From: JBBDWZ01 sp050732575
GTDB lineage: Bacteria; Gemmatimonadota; Gemmatimonadetes; Longimicrobiales; RSA9
Assembly (NCBI GenBank): GCA_050732575.1
Contig: JBOHRF010000267.1
Span: 1-7,070, forward strand
Length of the DNA stretch: 7,070 bases
Direction: 5' to 3'
The stretch's first letter is position 1; each line of letters opens with the position of its first letter. The position numbers and the translations under genes were made by a program. Under the pieces are notes generated by a model that was not told the DNA's origin, did no database searches, and saw only the letters and a program-made list of their open reading frames with translations. Positions 1 to 6,275 of this stretch are shown here, piece by piece.

Positions 1-1
1 G

Positions 2-2668
2 GAAGCGGAGCTGCTGCACGTGTTCCCCATGCTGGCCGGGACGTTGGGCAAACCGCGCACGCCGGCACCCGACCTCCCCGACTTCAAGAATCGTTTGCTC
101 TGGACCTTTACCGAGGTACTGCGCGCCCTATGCACACACGAGCCGGTCCTGGTGGTGCTCGAGGATTTGCAATGGGCGGATGCATCGTCGCTCGAGCTGC
201 TGCACTTCGCGGCGCGCCAGCTCAACTACGAGCGCATTCTGTTCGTGTGCAGCTACACCGATCACCTGCGCGCCAACAATGCCTCGCTGGTTGCCGCCGA
301 GCAGTCGCTCGGCGCGCTGGGTGTGGCCAGCCGGCTGAAGGTCGACCCACTCAGCTATAGCGCCACGGCCGAGCTGGTTACGCGCACGTTTGGCACGACA
401 CCCGAGGTAGCCGGACCGTTCTGCGCACTGCTGTATGGTTGGACGCGCGGCAATCCGTTTTTCATCAGCGAAACGCTGACCACGCTGGTCGATGCCGGTC
501 GTTTGCAGCAGCGCGAGGGCCGCTGGGACGGTTGGGATGTCGAGCGGTTGGAGCTGCCGCGCTCGGTACGCGATGCCGTTGGTCTGCGCGCGCGCGCACT
601 CTCGCCCGCGGCCCGCAGCCTTGCGCAAACGCTGGCCACGCTCGGGCGCGAGGTCACCCTCGACACGTTGACCGGAGTGGCCGAGCTGGGTGAAGCCGAA
701 CTGCTGCAGAAGTTGACGGAGCTGCGTGACGCGCAGCTCATCGTCGAGCAGCGGCGCGGTGATGCCATCGCCTATGACTTCGATCATCCGCTCACGCGCG
801 AGTCCGTGTACTCGGACTTGCACGAGACCGCGGCCGCCGCGCTGCACTCGCGTATTGCTGAGGCGCTCGAGCATGCCTATGGCGCCGAAGCCGAGGCGCA
901 CGCCGATGAGCTGGCCTTCCACTATTCGCGCTCGCACAGCCGAACGCTTCGTGCCAAGGCCCTGAAGTACCTGATCGTAGCCGGTCGCAAGGCGCTCTCC
1001 CGTCATGCCAACAGCGAAGCTGCGGCCTACCTGGACAGCGCATTGTCACGGTTGGACGACAGCGACCTGACGCTGCGCAGCACATTGACAGAAGAGCTGG
1101 CGCGCGCGCGCCAGCGCAGCGGCGACTATGAAGGCGCCACCAAGCTCTGGCTGGAAGCGCGCAGCCATGCGCTGAACGCCGGTGATGGCACACGGGTCGC
1201 CGCGCTCGAGCGGCGGCTCGGCCTGGGCTGTTTCTGGAGTGGACGGCCACTGGATGCACTCGCCTATTTCGAGGCCGGCCTGGAGCACAGCACGGATCCG
1301 GCACAGCAAGTGCGACTGCGCATCGCCAAAGCCATGAGCCTGGTTGAGCTGGGCAGTGTGGATGCGGCCATTACGGAAGCGCGCGGCGCGCTCGCGCTGG
1401 CCGAGCCGTTGGACGATCCGCCCACCATCGCGCGCGCCCAGCGCGCACTGCTCCTGGTGCACGCCTGGACCGGTGCACCCGAACGTGCGCGCGAGCACGG
1501 CCATCGCGCGATTGCGTTGCTCGAGCGCGCACAGGACCCGGCCCTCGCCTATTCCGTGCACTGGGCCATGGCCGTGTTGGAAGGGTTGACCGGCAACTCG
1601 CAGGGGCTGGTGCACCATGTGGCCCAAAGCGAGCGCATCGCCGATGAGCTGCGCTCACCTGTGCTCCGACTATGGAGCGCCGAGCTCAAGATCGAGCATG
1701 CCCACGGCACGGGCGAATGGAACCGCGCTATTGCGCTCGGTCAACATTCGATCGCGCTGGCGCGCGCACTGCAGCAACGCACGCTCCTGCCGCGCTTGCT
1801 GGTCTGGACCGCACTCGTTCATATCGGTCGCGCGGAGATGGAAGTCGCCAAGGCCTATCTCGATGAGGCCTGGCGTGTCTCAGGCGCGGACCGCCCGGAT
1901 CGCCGCATCAACGCGCACTCCGTCGTACCGGTTCATATCGGACTTGCGGTCTACCATCTGGCCATGGGCGATTTTCAGGAAGCCATCCGGATCGGTCAGG
2001 CCGGCATCGATATCGTCGATCGCAGTGGTTACGTCGTATGGACCGTGCACCGCTTGTTGCCCACCATTGCCGAGGCTCACCTCCACCTGCGCGATGTGCC
2101 GGCCGCCACCCGCATCGGCCAGCGGCTGCGCCAGGAATCCGAGAAGCTGGATCACAAGCTCGGCCTGGCCTGGGCCGACGCTTGCGATGCGTTGCTGGTC
2201 TGGCTGAATGGTGATGCGAGGCGCAGCGCAGATCTCCTGCGCAGCGCGGCCGAACGGCTGGAAGCCATTCCGTTCATCCCGGATGGCGCGCGCGTACGCC
2301 GCCAACTGGCGGGCCGCTTGGCCGAGATCGGCGAGCGCGATGCTGCACTGCTGGAGCTGCGCCGCGTGCACGCCGTGTTCTCCGAGCTGCATGCCGAACG
2401 TGAGTTGGAGCACACGCGCGAGATGCTTCGCGACCTCGGATCACGACCGCCACAACGCGTCCTCAAACCGGGTGCTGCCGGGCTGACCGGCCGCGAGCTG
2501 GAGATCGCCCTGCTGCTGGCCCAGAACCGCTCCAACAAGGCAATCGCACGCTCGCTCGGCATTTCCACCCGCACGGTCACCACGCATCTCACCAACATCT
2601 TCAAGAAACTCGAGGTCGGTTCGCGACACGAAATCGCCCAGCGAGTTCGGCATGAAATCCTACAATAA
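2..2668 (+). CDS. Large ATP-binding LuxR-family (LAL/MalT-like) transcriptional regulator, 5'-truncated by window edge
   Basis: The reading frame is open from base 2 to a TAA at 2666-2668, giving 888 visible residues. The true start and the P-loop (Walker A) are upstream of the window. Residue numbers below count from the GTG at position 20. A Walker B-like segment, LVVLEDLQWAD, sits at about 44-54, followed by a sensor-like strand ILFVCSYTD at 73-81. This is the usual layout of STAND/AAA-type ATPases in LAL regulators. Residues from about 330 to 750 are alanine- and leucine-rich helical repeats of TPR type, the likely ligand or partner-binding scaffold. The C-terminus (821-882) is a LuxR/GerE helix-turn-helix with GLTGRELEIALLLA, then NKAIARSLGISTRTVTTHLTNIFKKLEV. 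Family members are cytosolic ATP-dependent activators controlled by an inducer. The inducer and targets here are unknown. The gene converges on the Mla-type operon, so no operon partner is visible. Confidence 0.93.
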   Translation, partial: EAELLHVFPMLAGTLGKPRTPAPDLPDFKNRLLWTFTEVLRALCTHEPVLVVLEDLQWADASSLELLHFAARQLNYERILFVCSYTDHLRANNASLVAAEQSLGALGVASRLKVDPLSYSATAELVTRTFGTTPEVAGPFCALLYGWTRGNPFFISETLTTLVDAGRLQQREGRWDGWDVERLELPRSVRDAVGLRARALSPAARSLAQTLATLGREVTLDTLTGVAELGEAELLQKLTELRDAQLIVEQRRGDAIAYDFDHPLTRESVYSDLHETAAAALHSRIAEALEHAYGAEAEAHADELAFHYSRSHSRTLRAKALKYLIVAGRKALSRHANSEAAAYLDSALSRLDDSDLTLRSTLTEELARARQRSGDYEGATKLWLEARSHALNAGDGTRVAALERRLGLGCFWSGRPLDALAYFEAGLEHSTDPAQQVRLRIAKAMSLVELGSVDAAITEARGALALAEPLDDPPTIARAQRALLLVHAWTGAPERAREHGHRAIALLERAQDPALAYSVHWAMAVLEGLTGNSQGLVHHVAQSERIADELRSPVLRLWSAELKIEHAHGTGEWNRAIALGQHSIALARALQQRTLLPRLLVWTALVHIGRAEMEVAKAYLDEAWRVSGADRPDRRINAHSVVPVHIGLAVYHLAMGDFQEAIRIGQAGIDIVDRSGYVVWTVHRLLPTIAEAHLHLRDVPAATRIGQRLRQESEKLDHKLGLAWADACDALLVWLNGDARRSADLLRSAAERLEAIPFIPDGARVRRQLAGRLAEIGERDAALLELRRVHAVFSELHAERELEHTREMLRDLGSRPPQRVLKPGAAGLTGRELEIALLLAQNRSNKAIARSLGISTRTVTTHLTNIFKKLEVGSRHEIAQRVRHEILQ

Positions 2669-2678
2669 CAAATGAAGC

Positions 2679-2723
2679 TGCAGCGGCGTTCCAATGCCAG
2701 GAATTTCGGGGACGCAACACTAG
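2679..2723 (+). repeat. Repeat unit A (diverged copy)
   Basis: This copy begins TGCAGCGGCG, contains AATGCC, and ends GCAACACTAG. It aligns to the reverse complement of 2720-2766 with one gap and about 11 mismatches. It is the most diverged copy in the distal half, having TTTCGGGGACG where the other two have CTTCGGCTACA. It starts just downstream of the regulator's stop codon. Confidence 0.75.
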
Positions 2724-2766
2724 TGTTGTGTAGCCGAAGTCCCGGGGCATTCGAGCGGCGCTGCAT
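2720..2766 (-). repeat. Repeat unit B (inverted copy)
   Basis: On the minus strand this unit reads TGCAGCGCCGCTCGAATGCC, then CCGGGACTTCGG, and ends CTACACAACACTAG. It is complementary to unit A on its left and to unit C on its right, so a transcript of the region could pair B with either neighbour but not fully with both. Confidence 0.8.
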
Positions 2767-2769
2767 CCC

Positions 2770-2816
2770 GCAGCACCGCTCTCGGTGCGCACGTTACTTC
2801 GGCTACACAACACTAG
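2770..2816 (+). repeat. Repeat unit C, overlapping the MCE stop codon
   Basis: This copy starts GCAGCACCGCTC and ends CTTCGGCTACACAACACTAG. Its last 21 bases are a perfect inverted match to 2720-2740. It also holds an internal hairpin, GCACCG (2773-2778) with CGGTGC (2783-2788) and a 4-nt loop. Its terminal CTAG, read on the minus strand, contains the TAG stop (2813-2815) of the MCE gene. Confidence 0.8.
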
Positions 2817-3691
2817 AACACCTTCACACTGATATAGCGCTTGGGGTTCTTGCGCACATCAGTCAGCAATGCTTCCAGGCTGCCCAATGCGGATGTTGTG
2901 CGAACGTACAATGCCGGATCATTGATCAGCCGGGCAACGCTGCCCTGACCGTGCTCGAGCTGCGTCGTGATCCTCATGAGCGCTGATGCGACCGTGTCCA
3001 TTCGGGCCGTCAACCCGGCCAGGTTGAGCAGCGACACCTGGGCCGCCTCGCCTGTACCGTTCGCCAGTTGCTGCACGCTCTTCATGGCCGCTGTGGTTTG
3101 GCCGAGCAGCTCATGTACTCTGGACCCCTGGCCGTCCATGACGGCGCGGCCTGCGGCCGACAGCGCGGCAACCTCGCGCAGCGCGCGACTCAGCTCGGTC
3201 AGTCCATCCTGCACCAGGGCAACCGTGGTGTCGCCCAGCACGCGCTGGGCCTGCTTACTCAGTTCGCTGATGCTGGCCGTCATGGAAGCGGGCGCAATGC
3301 CGGCAATGGTATCGCCACTCACCAGCGGACGGTCGGCACGGGCACCGGCCTTGAGCACCACTGCCTTGCGGCCGAACATGTCGGTCGCAACCAGCGCGGC
3401 CTGCGCGCTGCGGGTCAAGGGTGTGCGCTGCGTGAGTGTCAAACGCACGAGGACAGCGTCGTTGCGGTGAAACTCGAGCCGCTTCACCTCACCCACTTGC
3501 ACGCCCTGGTAGAGAACGGCATCGGCCTTCTTCAAGCCCTCCGCGGACGTAATGCTCACGTACACGCGCGTATGGGTGGCAGTGAGCGAACGGTTGGTCG
3601 CGAAGCCAAACAGCGCAATGAACGTTACTACGGAGACCACGGTCAGCAGGCCCAAGCGGGCCACGCTGTAACCGCGAGTATAGCCAGTCAT
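2813..3691 (-). CDS. mlaD: MlaD-family (MCE domain) substrate-binding protein of an ABC lipid transporter
   Basis: The 292-residue product is a periplasm-facing, membrane-anchored MCE protein, predicted to form the ring or tunnel through which lipid passes to the MlaE/MlaF core. Residues 11-31 are a single N-terminal membrane helix (LGLLTVVSVVTFIALFGF). The MCE domain spans about 40-118, with the typical VYVSITSAEGLKKADAVLYQ, then GVQVGEV, and later LTRSAQAALVATDMFGRKAV. A long alpha-helical tail covers about 140-275, and the protein ends NPKRYISVKVF, a C-terminus of the kind seen in longer MlaD-family proteins. It is longer than E. coli MlaD, as is common outside enterobacteria. The ATG overlaps the mlaF stop as ATGA and is preceded by a near-perfect AAAGGAGGT. 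The stop codon lies inside repeat unit C, but the ending looks natural. The lipid substrate is not known. Confidence 0.92.
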   Translation of the reverse strand: MTGYTRGYSVARLGLLTVVSVVTFIALFGFATNRSLTATHTRVYVSITSAEGLKKADAVLYQGVQVGEVKRLEFHRNDAVLVRLTLTQRTPLTRSAQAALVATDMFGRKAVVLKAGARADRPLVSGDTIAGIAPASMTASISELSKQAQRVLGDTTVALVQDGLTELSRALREVAALSAAGRAVMDGQGSRVHELLGQTTAAMKSVQQLANGTGEAAQVSLLNLAGLTARMDTVASALMRITTQLEHGQGSVARLINDPALYVRTTSALGSLEALLTDVRKNPKRYISVKVF

Positions 3692-4428
3692 GATACCTCC
3701 TTTGTGGTGCGGCCAATGAACTCACTGACCGAGGGATCGGCTGCCGCGAAAAAAGCCGGGGGCGACCCGTCAAAGCAGACGTGACCCCCGCGCATGAGCA
3801 CCACGCGATTGGCGTAGCTGGCGATGCCGGACAGGTCGTGGGTGATGACAATGCTGGTCCGCCCGTACAGATGCGTGCCCGCAACGACCTGATTGACCGT
3901 CGCGCTGTTGTGCGGATCGAGTCCGGTAGTCGGCTCGTCGAACAGCAGGATCTCGGGGTGGTTGAGCAGAGCGCGCGCCACGGCCACGCGCTTGCGCATG
4001 CCGCCCGAGAGCTCTGCGGGTAGTTTGGTCAGGACCAGCGCTTCCAGATTCACAGCCTCGAGCGCGTCATGAATACGCTGGCCGCAGGCTGCCGGTTGGT
4101 CCCGGCAGAAGCGATCATCCATGGCCAGCCGCAGATTCTCTTCGATGGTCAGCGAATCGAGCAGCGCGCCGTCCTGAAAGACGTAACCCATGCGGCGTCG
4201 CAGGCGGATGAGCTCGTGGTAACGCACGCGCACGAGCGATCTGCCATCGATCAGCACATCGCCCTGATCCGGCATGATCAAACCAACCACATGTTTGAGC
4301 AGTATGCTCTTGCCCGCGCCCGACGGGCCGACCAGCGCCACTACTTCACCGGCCTGGATGTCGAGCGTGAGCTCATTCAGAACGAGCTGCGCTCCCAGTC
4401 GCTTGCTCACCTGTTCGAGCCGGATCAT
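3688..4428 (-). CDS. mlaF: MlaF-like ABC transporter ATP-binding protein (Mla/MCE system)
   Basis: This 246-residue cytoplasmic ATPase would power the MlaE-type permease. All nucleotide-binding motifs are intact: Walker A GPSGAGKS at 34-41, Q-loop glutamine at 85 in YVFQDGALLDSLTIEENL, the ABC signature LSGGMRKRVAVARAL at 140-154, Walker B ILLFDEPTTGLD at 160-171 with catalytic E165, and the H-loop histidine at 197 (ITHDL). The methionine in LSGGM and the GALLDSLT segment after the Q-loop are typical of the MlaF/MCE-associated ATPase branch. Its ATG overlaps the permease stop by 4 nt (ATGA). No clear Shine-Dalgarno precedes it, so translation probably depends on coupling to the permease. Length matches the family, which is about 240-270 residues. 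It ends in a second ATGA overlap with the MCE gene. Confidence 0.95.
   Translation of the reverse strand: MIRLEQVSKRLGAQLVLNELTLDIQAGEVVALVGPSGAGKSILLKHVVGLIMPDQGDVLIDGRSLVRVRYHELIRLRRRMGYVFQDGALLDSLTIEENLRLAMDDRFCRDQPAACGQRIHDALEAVNLEALVLTKLPAELSGGMRKRVAVARALLNHPEILLFDEPTTGLDPHNSATVNQVVAGTHLYGRTSIVITHDLSGIASYANRVVLMRGGHVCFDGSPPAFFAAADPSVSEFIGRTTKEVS
3695..3703 (-). promoter_or_regulatory. Strong Shine-Dalgarno for the MCE gene
   Basis: Read on the minus strand this is AAAGGAGGT, followed by ATC and the ATG at 3691. It lies inside the last codons of the ATPase gene. It fixes the MCE start and suggests high translation of this subunit, which oligomerises in known Mla complexes. Confidence 0.8.
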
Positions 4429-5201
4429 ATGCGCACCAGCTTGAGCAAAGGCACCAGGGCCGTGTCCAGGATCACAATAGACGCGATCATGGCGACCACT
4501 GCCTGGCGCGTCGAGCGACCTACACCCATGGAGCCGCCGGTCGCCTCGAGACCCGAGTAACAGGAAACAAACGTGACCGCTGTGCTGAAGGCGGCGCCTT
4601 TGATCAGCGCGAAGAACATGGGGAAATCGCGCATGTAGTGGCGTACTCCAAACCAGAAGTCGGCCGAGTCGGCGCGCGTTGTGAGCAGAGCCAGGGCCCA
4701 GCCTGCCAGCATGGATCCGGCAAGGGCCAGGGAAACGAGCAGTGGCCCGATCAGAAAGCTCGCGACCACGCGCGGGACTACCAGGTAGCTGACGGGATCG
4801 CGGCCCATGACCTCCAGCGCATCGATCTGCTCGGTGACCTTCATGGCGCCCAGCTCGGCAGCGATGCGAGTGCCCACAATGCCCACCAGCGCAATGCCGG
4901 TGAAGAGCGGTGTGACCTCCGTGATCAGACTCGCGGCCACTACACTACCAACAACCCAGCTCGGTAGGTTGCCCTGGAACTGGTAGCCGGTCTGCTGCGA
5001 GATGAGAGCGCCACCCAGCCCGGTAAGCACCAGTACGAGCGCCAGTGAATCGAACGCCTGACGATGCAGCTCGGCTAACGCAGGCCGCGCCCAGACACCC
5101 GGATGACGCAGCGCCGCAGTGATGGCCACGAACAGCAGTGCGCCTCGCCCCACATGCTCGAGTACGCCGGCACCATCACCCTTTCCCCTGGTCGCAATCA
5201 T
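4425..5201 (-). CDS. mlaE: MlaE-family ABC transporter permease
   Basis: The 258-residue inner-membrane permease is the first gene of the operon and would form the translocation path with MlaF and the MCE protein. Several hydrophobic helices are visible, at about 50-66, 82-110, 136-172, 193-215 and 232-257. The family's conserved cytoplasmic segment is clear at 112-145: RIAAELGAMKVTEQIDALEV, then MGRDPVSYLVVPRVV. The second conserved block is at 213-235: CYSGLEATGGSMGVGRSTRQ, then AVV. The frame extends upstream to 5348, but those 49 extra codons are Arg/Ser-rich and unlike the family. The ATG at 5201 is chosen because GGAGGT precedes it and because the resulting length fits the family. No MlaB (STAS) or MlaC gene lies in the window. 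Confidence 0.94.
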   Translation of the reverse strand: MIATRGKGDGAGVLEHVGRGALLFVAITAALRHPGVWARPALAELHRQAFDSLALVLVLTGLGGALISQQTGYQFQGNLPSWVVGSVVAASLITEVTPLFTGIALVGIVGTRIAAELGAMKVTEQIDALEVMGRDPVSYLVVPRVVASFLIGPLLVSLALAGSMLAGWALALLTTRADSADFWFGVRHYMRDFPMFFALIKGAAFSTAVTFVSCYSGLEATGGSMGVGRSTRQAVVAMIASIVILDTALVPLLKLVRI

Positions 5202-5205
5202 TTCA

Positions 5206-5211
5206 ACCTCC
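5206..5211 (-). promoter_or_regulatory. Ribosome binding site that decides the mlaE start
   Basis: The minus strand reads GGAGGT, then TGAA, then ATG (5201-5199). This supports the internal start over the upstream in-frame ATG at 5348. Confidence 0.75.
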
Positions 5212-5312
5212 GCATTGCAATCGTGTCTCGCACGCGGATGCAAACTGCGCCAGGACGAGTTGAAGAGGGTTACGCGCAAGTACGTATTCGGGCAAATCGA
5301 ACTACGTAGCGT

Positions 5313-5333
5313 GACGCGGGACGCGGGACGCGT
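5313..5333 (+). repeat. Three tandem heptamers GACGCGG
   Basis: GACGCGG occurs at 5313-5319 and 5320-5326, and GACGCGT at 5327-5333. This is a short direct repeat in the divergent intergenic region, about 110 nt upstream of the mlaE start. It could be a regulator-binding array or simple replication slippage. Confidence 0.5.
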
Positions 5334-5465
5334 AAACTCGGAGCGCATTGGCCCGCTGGAACGTTGCCGCTGTTACGCGCAGTAGCGCGCATACAAACAG
5401 GATCTACCCAGAGCGGGCCAGACCGCCGAGGCGACGCGTCACGCCACCGGCAAGAAACTTTACGG

Positions 5466-5486
5466 TTCCGCGCATCAGTCGCGGAA
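5466..5486. promoter_or_regulatory. Perfect inverted repeat, candidate operator
   Basis: TTCCGCG (5466-5472) and CGCGGAA (5480-5486) form a perfect 7-bp dyad with a 7-nt spacer, CATCAGT. Half-sites are 14 bp centre to centre. It lies 160 nt upstream of the lipoprotein start and 265 nt upstream of mlaE. There is no downstream T-tract to suggest a terminator. A dimeric repressor or activator site is the natural reading, but no binding protein can be named. Confidence 0.35.
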
Positions 5487-5563
5487 AAACTCCTTACAGT
5501 GTGGCGTTGGCGCAGCGCGCGATTGCTTGGGCAATGTGTTGATTTGCTGGGACTTAGCAGTGG

Positions 5564-5592
5564 TTGTGGGGAGGGCACGCCATTTGTTTATA
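5564..5592 (+). promoter_or_regulatory. Weak candidate sigma-70 type promoter for the lipoprotein gene
   Basis: TTGTGG (5564-5569), a 17-nt spacer and TTTATA (5587-5592) form a spacing-correct but weak match to the -35/-10 pattern. It sits about 55 nt upstream of the lipoprotein ATG and is one of few A/T-rich stretches nearby. Confidence 0.25.
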
Positions 5593-5635
5593 GGCACCGT
5601 GTCGGACTCGAGTTTACGGGTACTGACCCATCTTC

Positions 5636-5640
5636 GAGGT
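5636..5640 (+). promoter_or_regulatory. Ribosome binding site that decides the lipoprotein start
   Basis: GAGGT lies 6 nt before the ATG at 5647. It supports this start, from which a proper lipoprotein signal peptide begins, over the in-frame ATG at 5527. Confidence 0.65.
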
Positions 5641-5646
5641 GAACCC

Positions 5647-6225
5647 ATGAGTATTGCACGCACCCGAAAAACAGTCCTGGTCCTGATCGCGGTATCAGCC
5701 CTGGCATCCTGCCGGGATGACCGTGTGAGTGGACCGCCTGAGCCCGAGCTGCCTGCAACGGTGAGTTATTTGTTGCCATCAGCGGAGAGACTGCGGTTGG
5801 TGCGGCGCGCATCGTCGGCGCTGCGCGAGACCTCGGTGACGCGGCGCATTGATGGTCGTGGTGGCGTGCTGGCGGTCGATGGCGCGGTATTGATGGTGCC
5901 GGCGGGCGCATTGAGCGCACCGGTAGACATTACGCTGACCGTGCCTGAGGGCGGCGACATTCGAGCGGATTTCCAGCCGCACGGATTGCGGTTCCGCAAG
6001 CCTGCGTTGTTGGCGTTCTCGGTAGCCGGCTCAAGCTACGATGCCGCGCGCGCAGCGGACGAATTGATTGGTGCGTACTTCCTGGGTGAGCCGAATGACG
6101 GCGTGATCACGACGCGTGAAGTGAACCCGGTATTTCAGTATGGCCGCATGGCGGCGTTTCAGATCTGGCATTTTTGCAGTTATGGCGTAGCGCCCAAGAA
6201 GGGCCTGATCCTGGTGGGTGGTTGA
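5647..6225 (+). CDS. Predicted lipoprotein with a ZU5-like beta domain
   Basis: The 192-residue product begins with a basic stretch (SIARTRK), a hydrophobic core (VLVLIAVSA) and the lipobox LASC, with the lipidated cysteine at 22. The next residues, RDD, do not suggest inner-membrane retention by the enterobacterial rule. The body from about 68 resembles bacterial ZU5-like domains: GGVLAVDGAVLMVPAGAL, then ITLTVPEGGDIRADFQPHGL and RFRKPALLAFSV. The C-terminus, QIWHFCSYGVAPKKG, recalls the 'HFS-Y' ending of such proteins, with a cysteine where serine is usual. Related proteins are, as I recall, frequent in Gemmatimonadota and of unknown function. An upstream ATG at 5527 is in frame, but its 40 extra residues would bury the signal peptide. 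It is followed after 50 nt by a TPR gene, probably in the same transcript. Confidence 0.78.
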   Translation: MSIARTRKTVLVLIAVSALASCRDDRVSGPPEPELPATVSYLLPSAERLRLVRRASSALRETSVTRRIDGRGGVLAVDGAVLMVPAGALSAPVDITLTVPEGGDIRADFQPHGLRFRKPALLAFSVAGSSYDAARAADELIGAYFLGEPNDGVITTREVNPVFQYGRMAAFQIWHFCSYGVAPKKGLILVGG

Positions 6226-6262
6226 CGTGGGGCACGGCGTTCCGGTGTGTCATGATACCATA

Positions 6263-6266
6263 GGAG
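6263..6266 (+). promoter_or_regulatory. Ribosome binding site for the TPR gene
   Basis: GGAG, within AGGAGA, lies 9 nt before the ATG at 6276. An in-frame TAG at 6261-6263 closes the frame upstream, so 6276 is the first usable start. Confidence 0.65.
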
Positions 6267-6275
6267 AAATCTGGA

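Larger units (their letters stand above)
2679..2816. repeat. Array of three diverged ~46-bp elements in alternating orientation (REP/BIME-like)
   Basis: The gap between the two convergent genes holds three related copies: A (2679-2723, +), B (2720-2766, -) and C (2770-2816, +). A and B meet head to head at a shared CTAG centre near 2720-2723 and match in about 34 of 46 columns by hand alignment. B and C share 21 identical terminal bases and a further 11 of 12 at the other end. Every copy ends in ACACTAG, and B and C share CTTCGGCTACACAACACTAG. The array begins 10 nt after the regulator's stop codon and ends one base past the MCE stop codon. Alternating orientation between convergent genes recalls REP/BIME elements. 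It could instead be a MITE remnant or a transcription-termination structure. The pattern is directly visible; its class is inferred. Confidence 0.85.
2720..2816. terminator. Possible bidirectional terminator or 3'-end stabilising stem
   Basis: A perfect 21-bp inverted repeat (2720-2740 with 2796-2816) encloses a 55-nt loop that itself contains a 6-bp hairpin. It lies between two convergent genes, where a shared terminator is expected. No T-tract follows on either strand, so it is not a canonical intrinsic terminator. A role as an mRNA 3' stabiliser or a collision barrier is equally possible. The functional reading is inference. Confidence 0.35.
5202..5646. other. Divergent intergenic region with no convincing gene
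   Basis: These 445 nt separate the minus-strand mlaE-like operon from the plus-strand lipoprotein gene. Open frames crossing them are Arg/Ser-rich and lack a ribosome site or family resemblance. The promoters of both units should lie here. Visible structures are two TACGTA palindromes (5281-5286 and 5303-5308), a heptamer tandem repeat (5313-5333) and a perfect inverted repeat (5466-5486). I see no confident sigma-70 promoter for the mlaE direction. Confidence 0.6.

Noticed and set aside
128..1006. Long minus-strand open frame opposite the regulator gene
   Set aside because: It lies fully antisense to a well-supported coding region with recognisable domains. Its composition is that expected from GC-rich codons read backwards, and no family motif is seen.
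2679..2816. Integron attC-like site
   Set aside because: The repeats lack proper GTTRRRY/RYYYAAC core pairs, and there is no integrase or cassette array in the window.
2679..2816. CRISPR array
   Set aside because: The copies alternate in orientation, are diverged and have almost no spacers. No cas gene is present.
2967..3784. Plus-strand open frames (2967-3470 and 3068-3784) opposite the MCE gene
   Set aside because: They are antisense to a clear MCE protein and lack recognisable motifs or a ribosome site.
5202..5348. N-terminal 49-codon extension of the MlaE-like permease
   Set aside because: It is Arg/Ser-rich with no family resemblance. The internal ATG at 5201 has a good Shine-Dalgarno and gives the usual family length.
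5309..5444. 10-bp inverted repeat GCGTGACGCG / CGCGTCACGC about 117 nt apart
   Set aside because: Arms of this length and composition arise by chance in a GC-rich region, and the long loop makes a functional hairpin unlikely.
5527..5646. 40-residue N-terminal extension of the lipoprotein
   Set aside because: It would place the signal peptide and lipobox internally. The ATG at 5647 has a GAGGT at correct spacing and starts a typical type II signal peptide.
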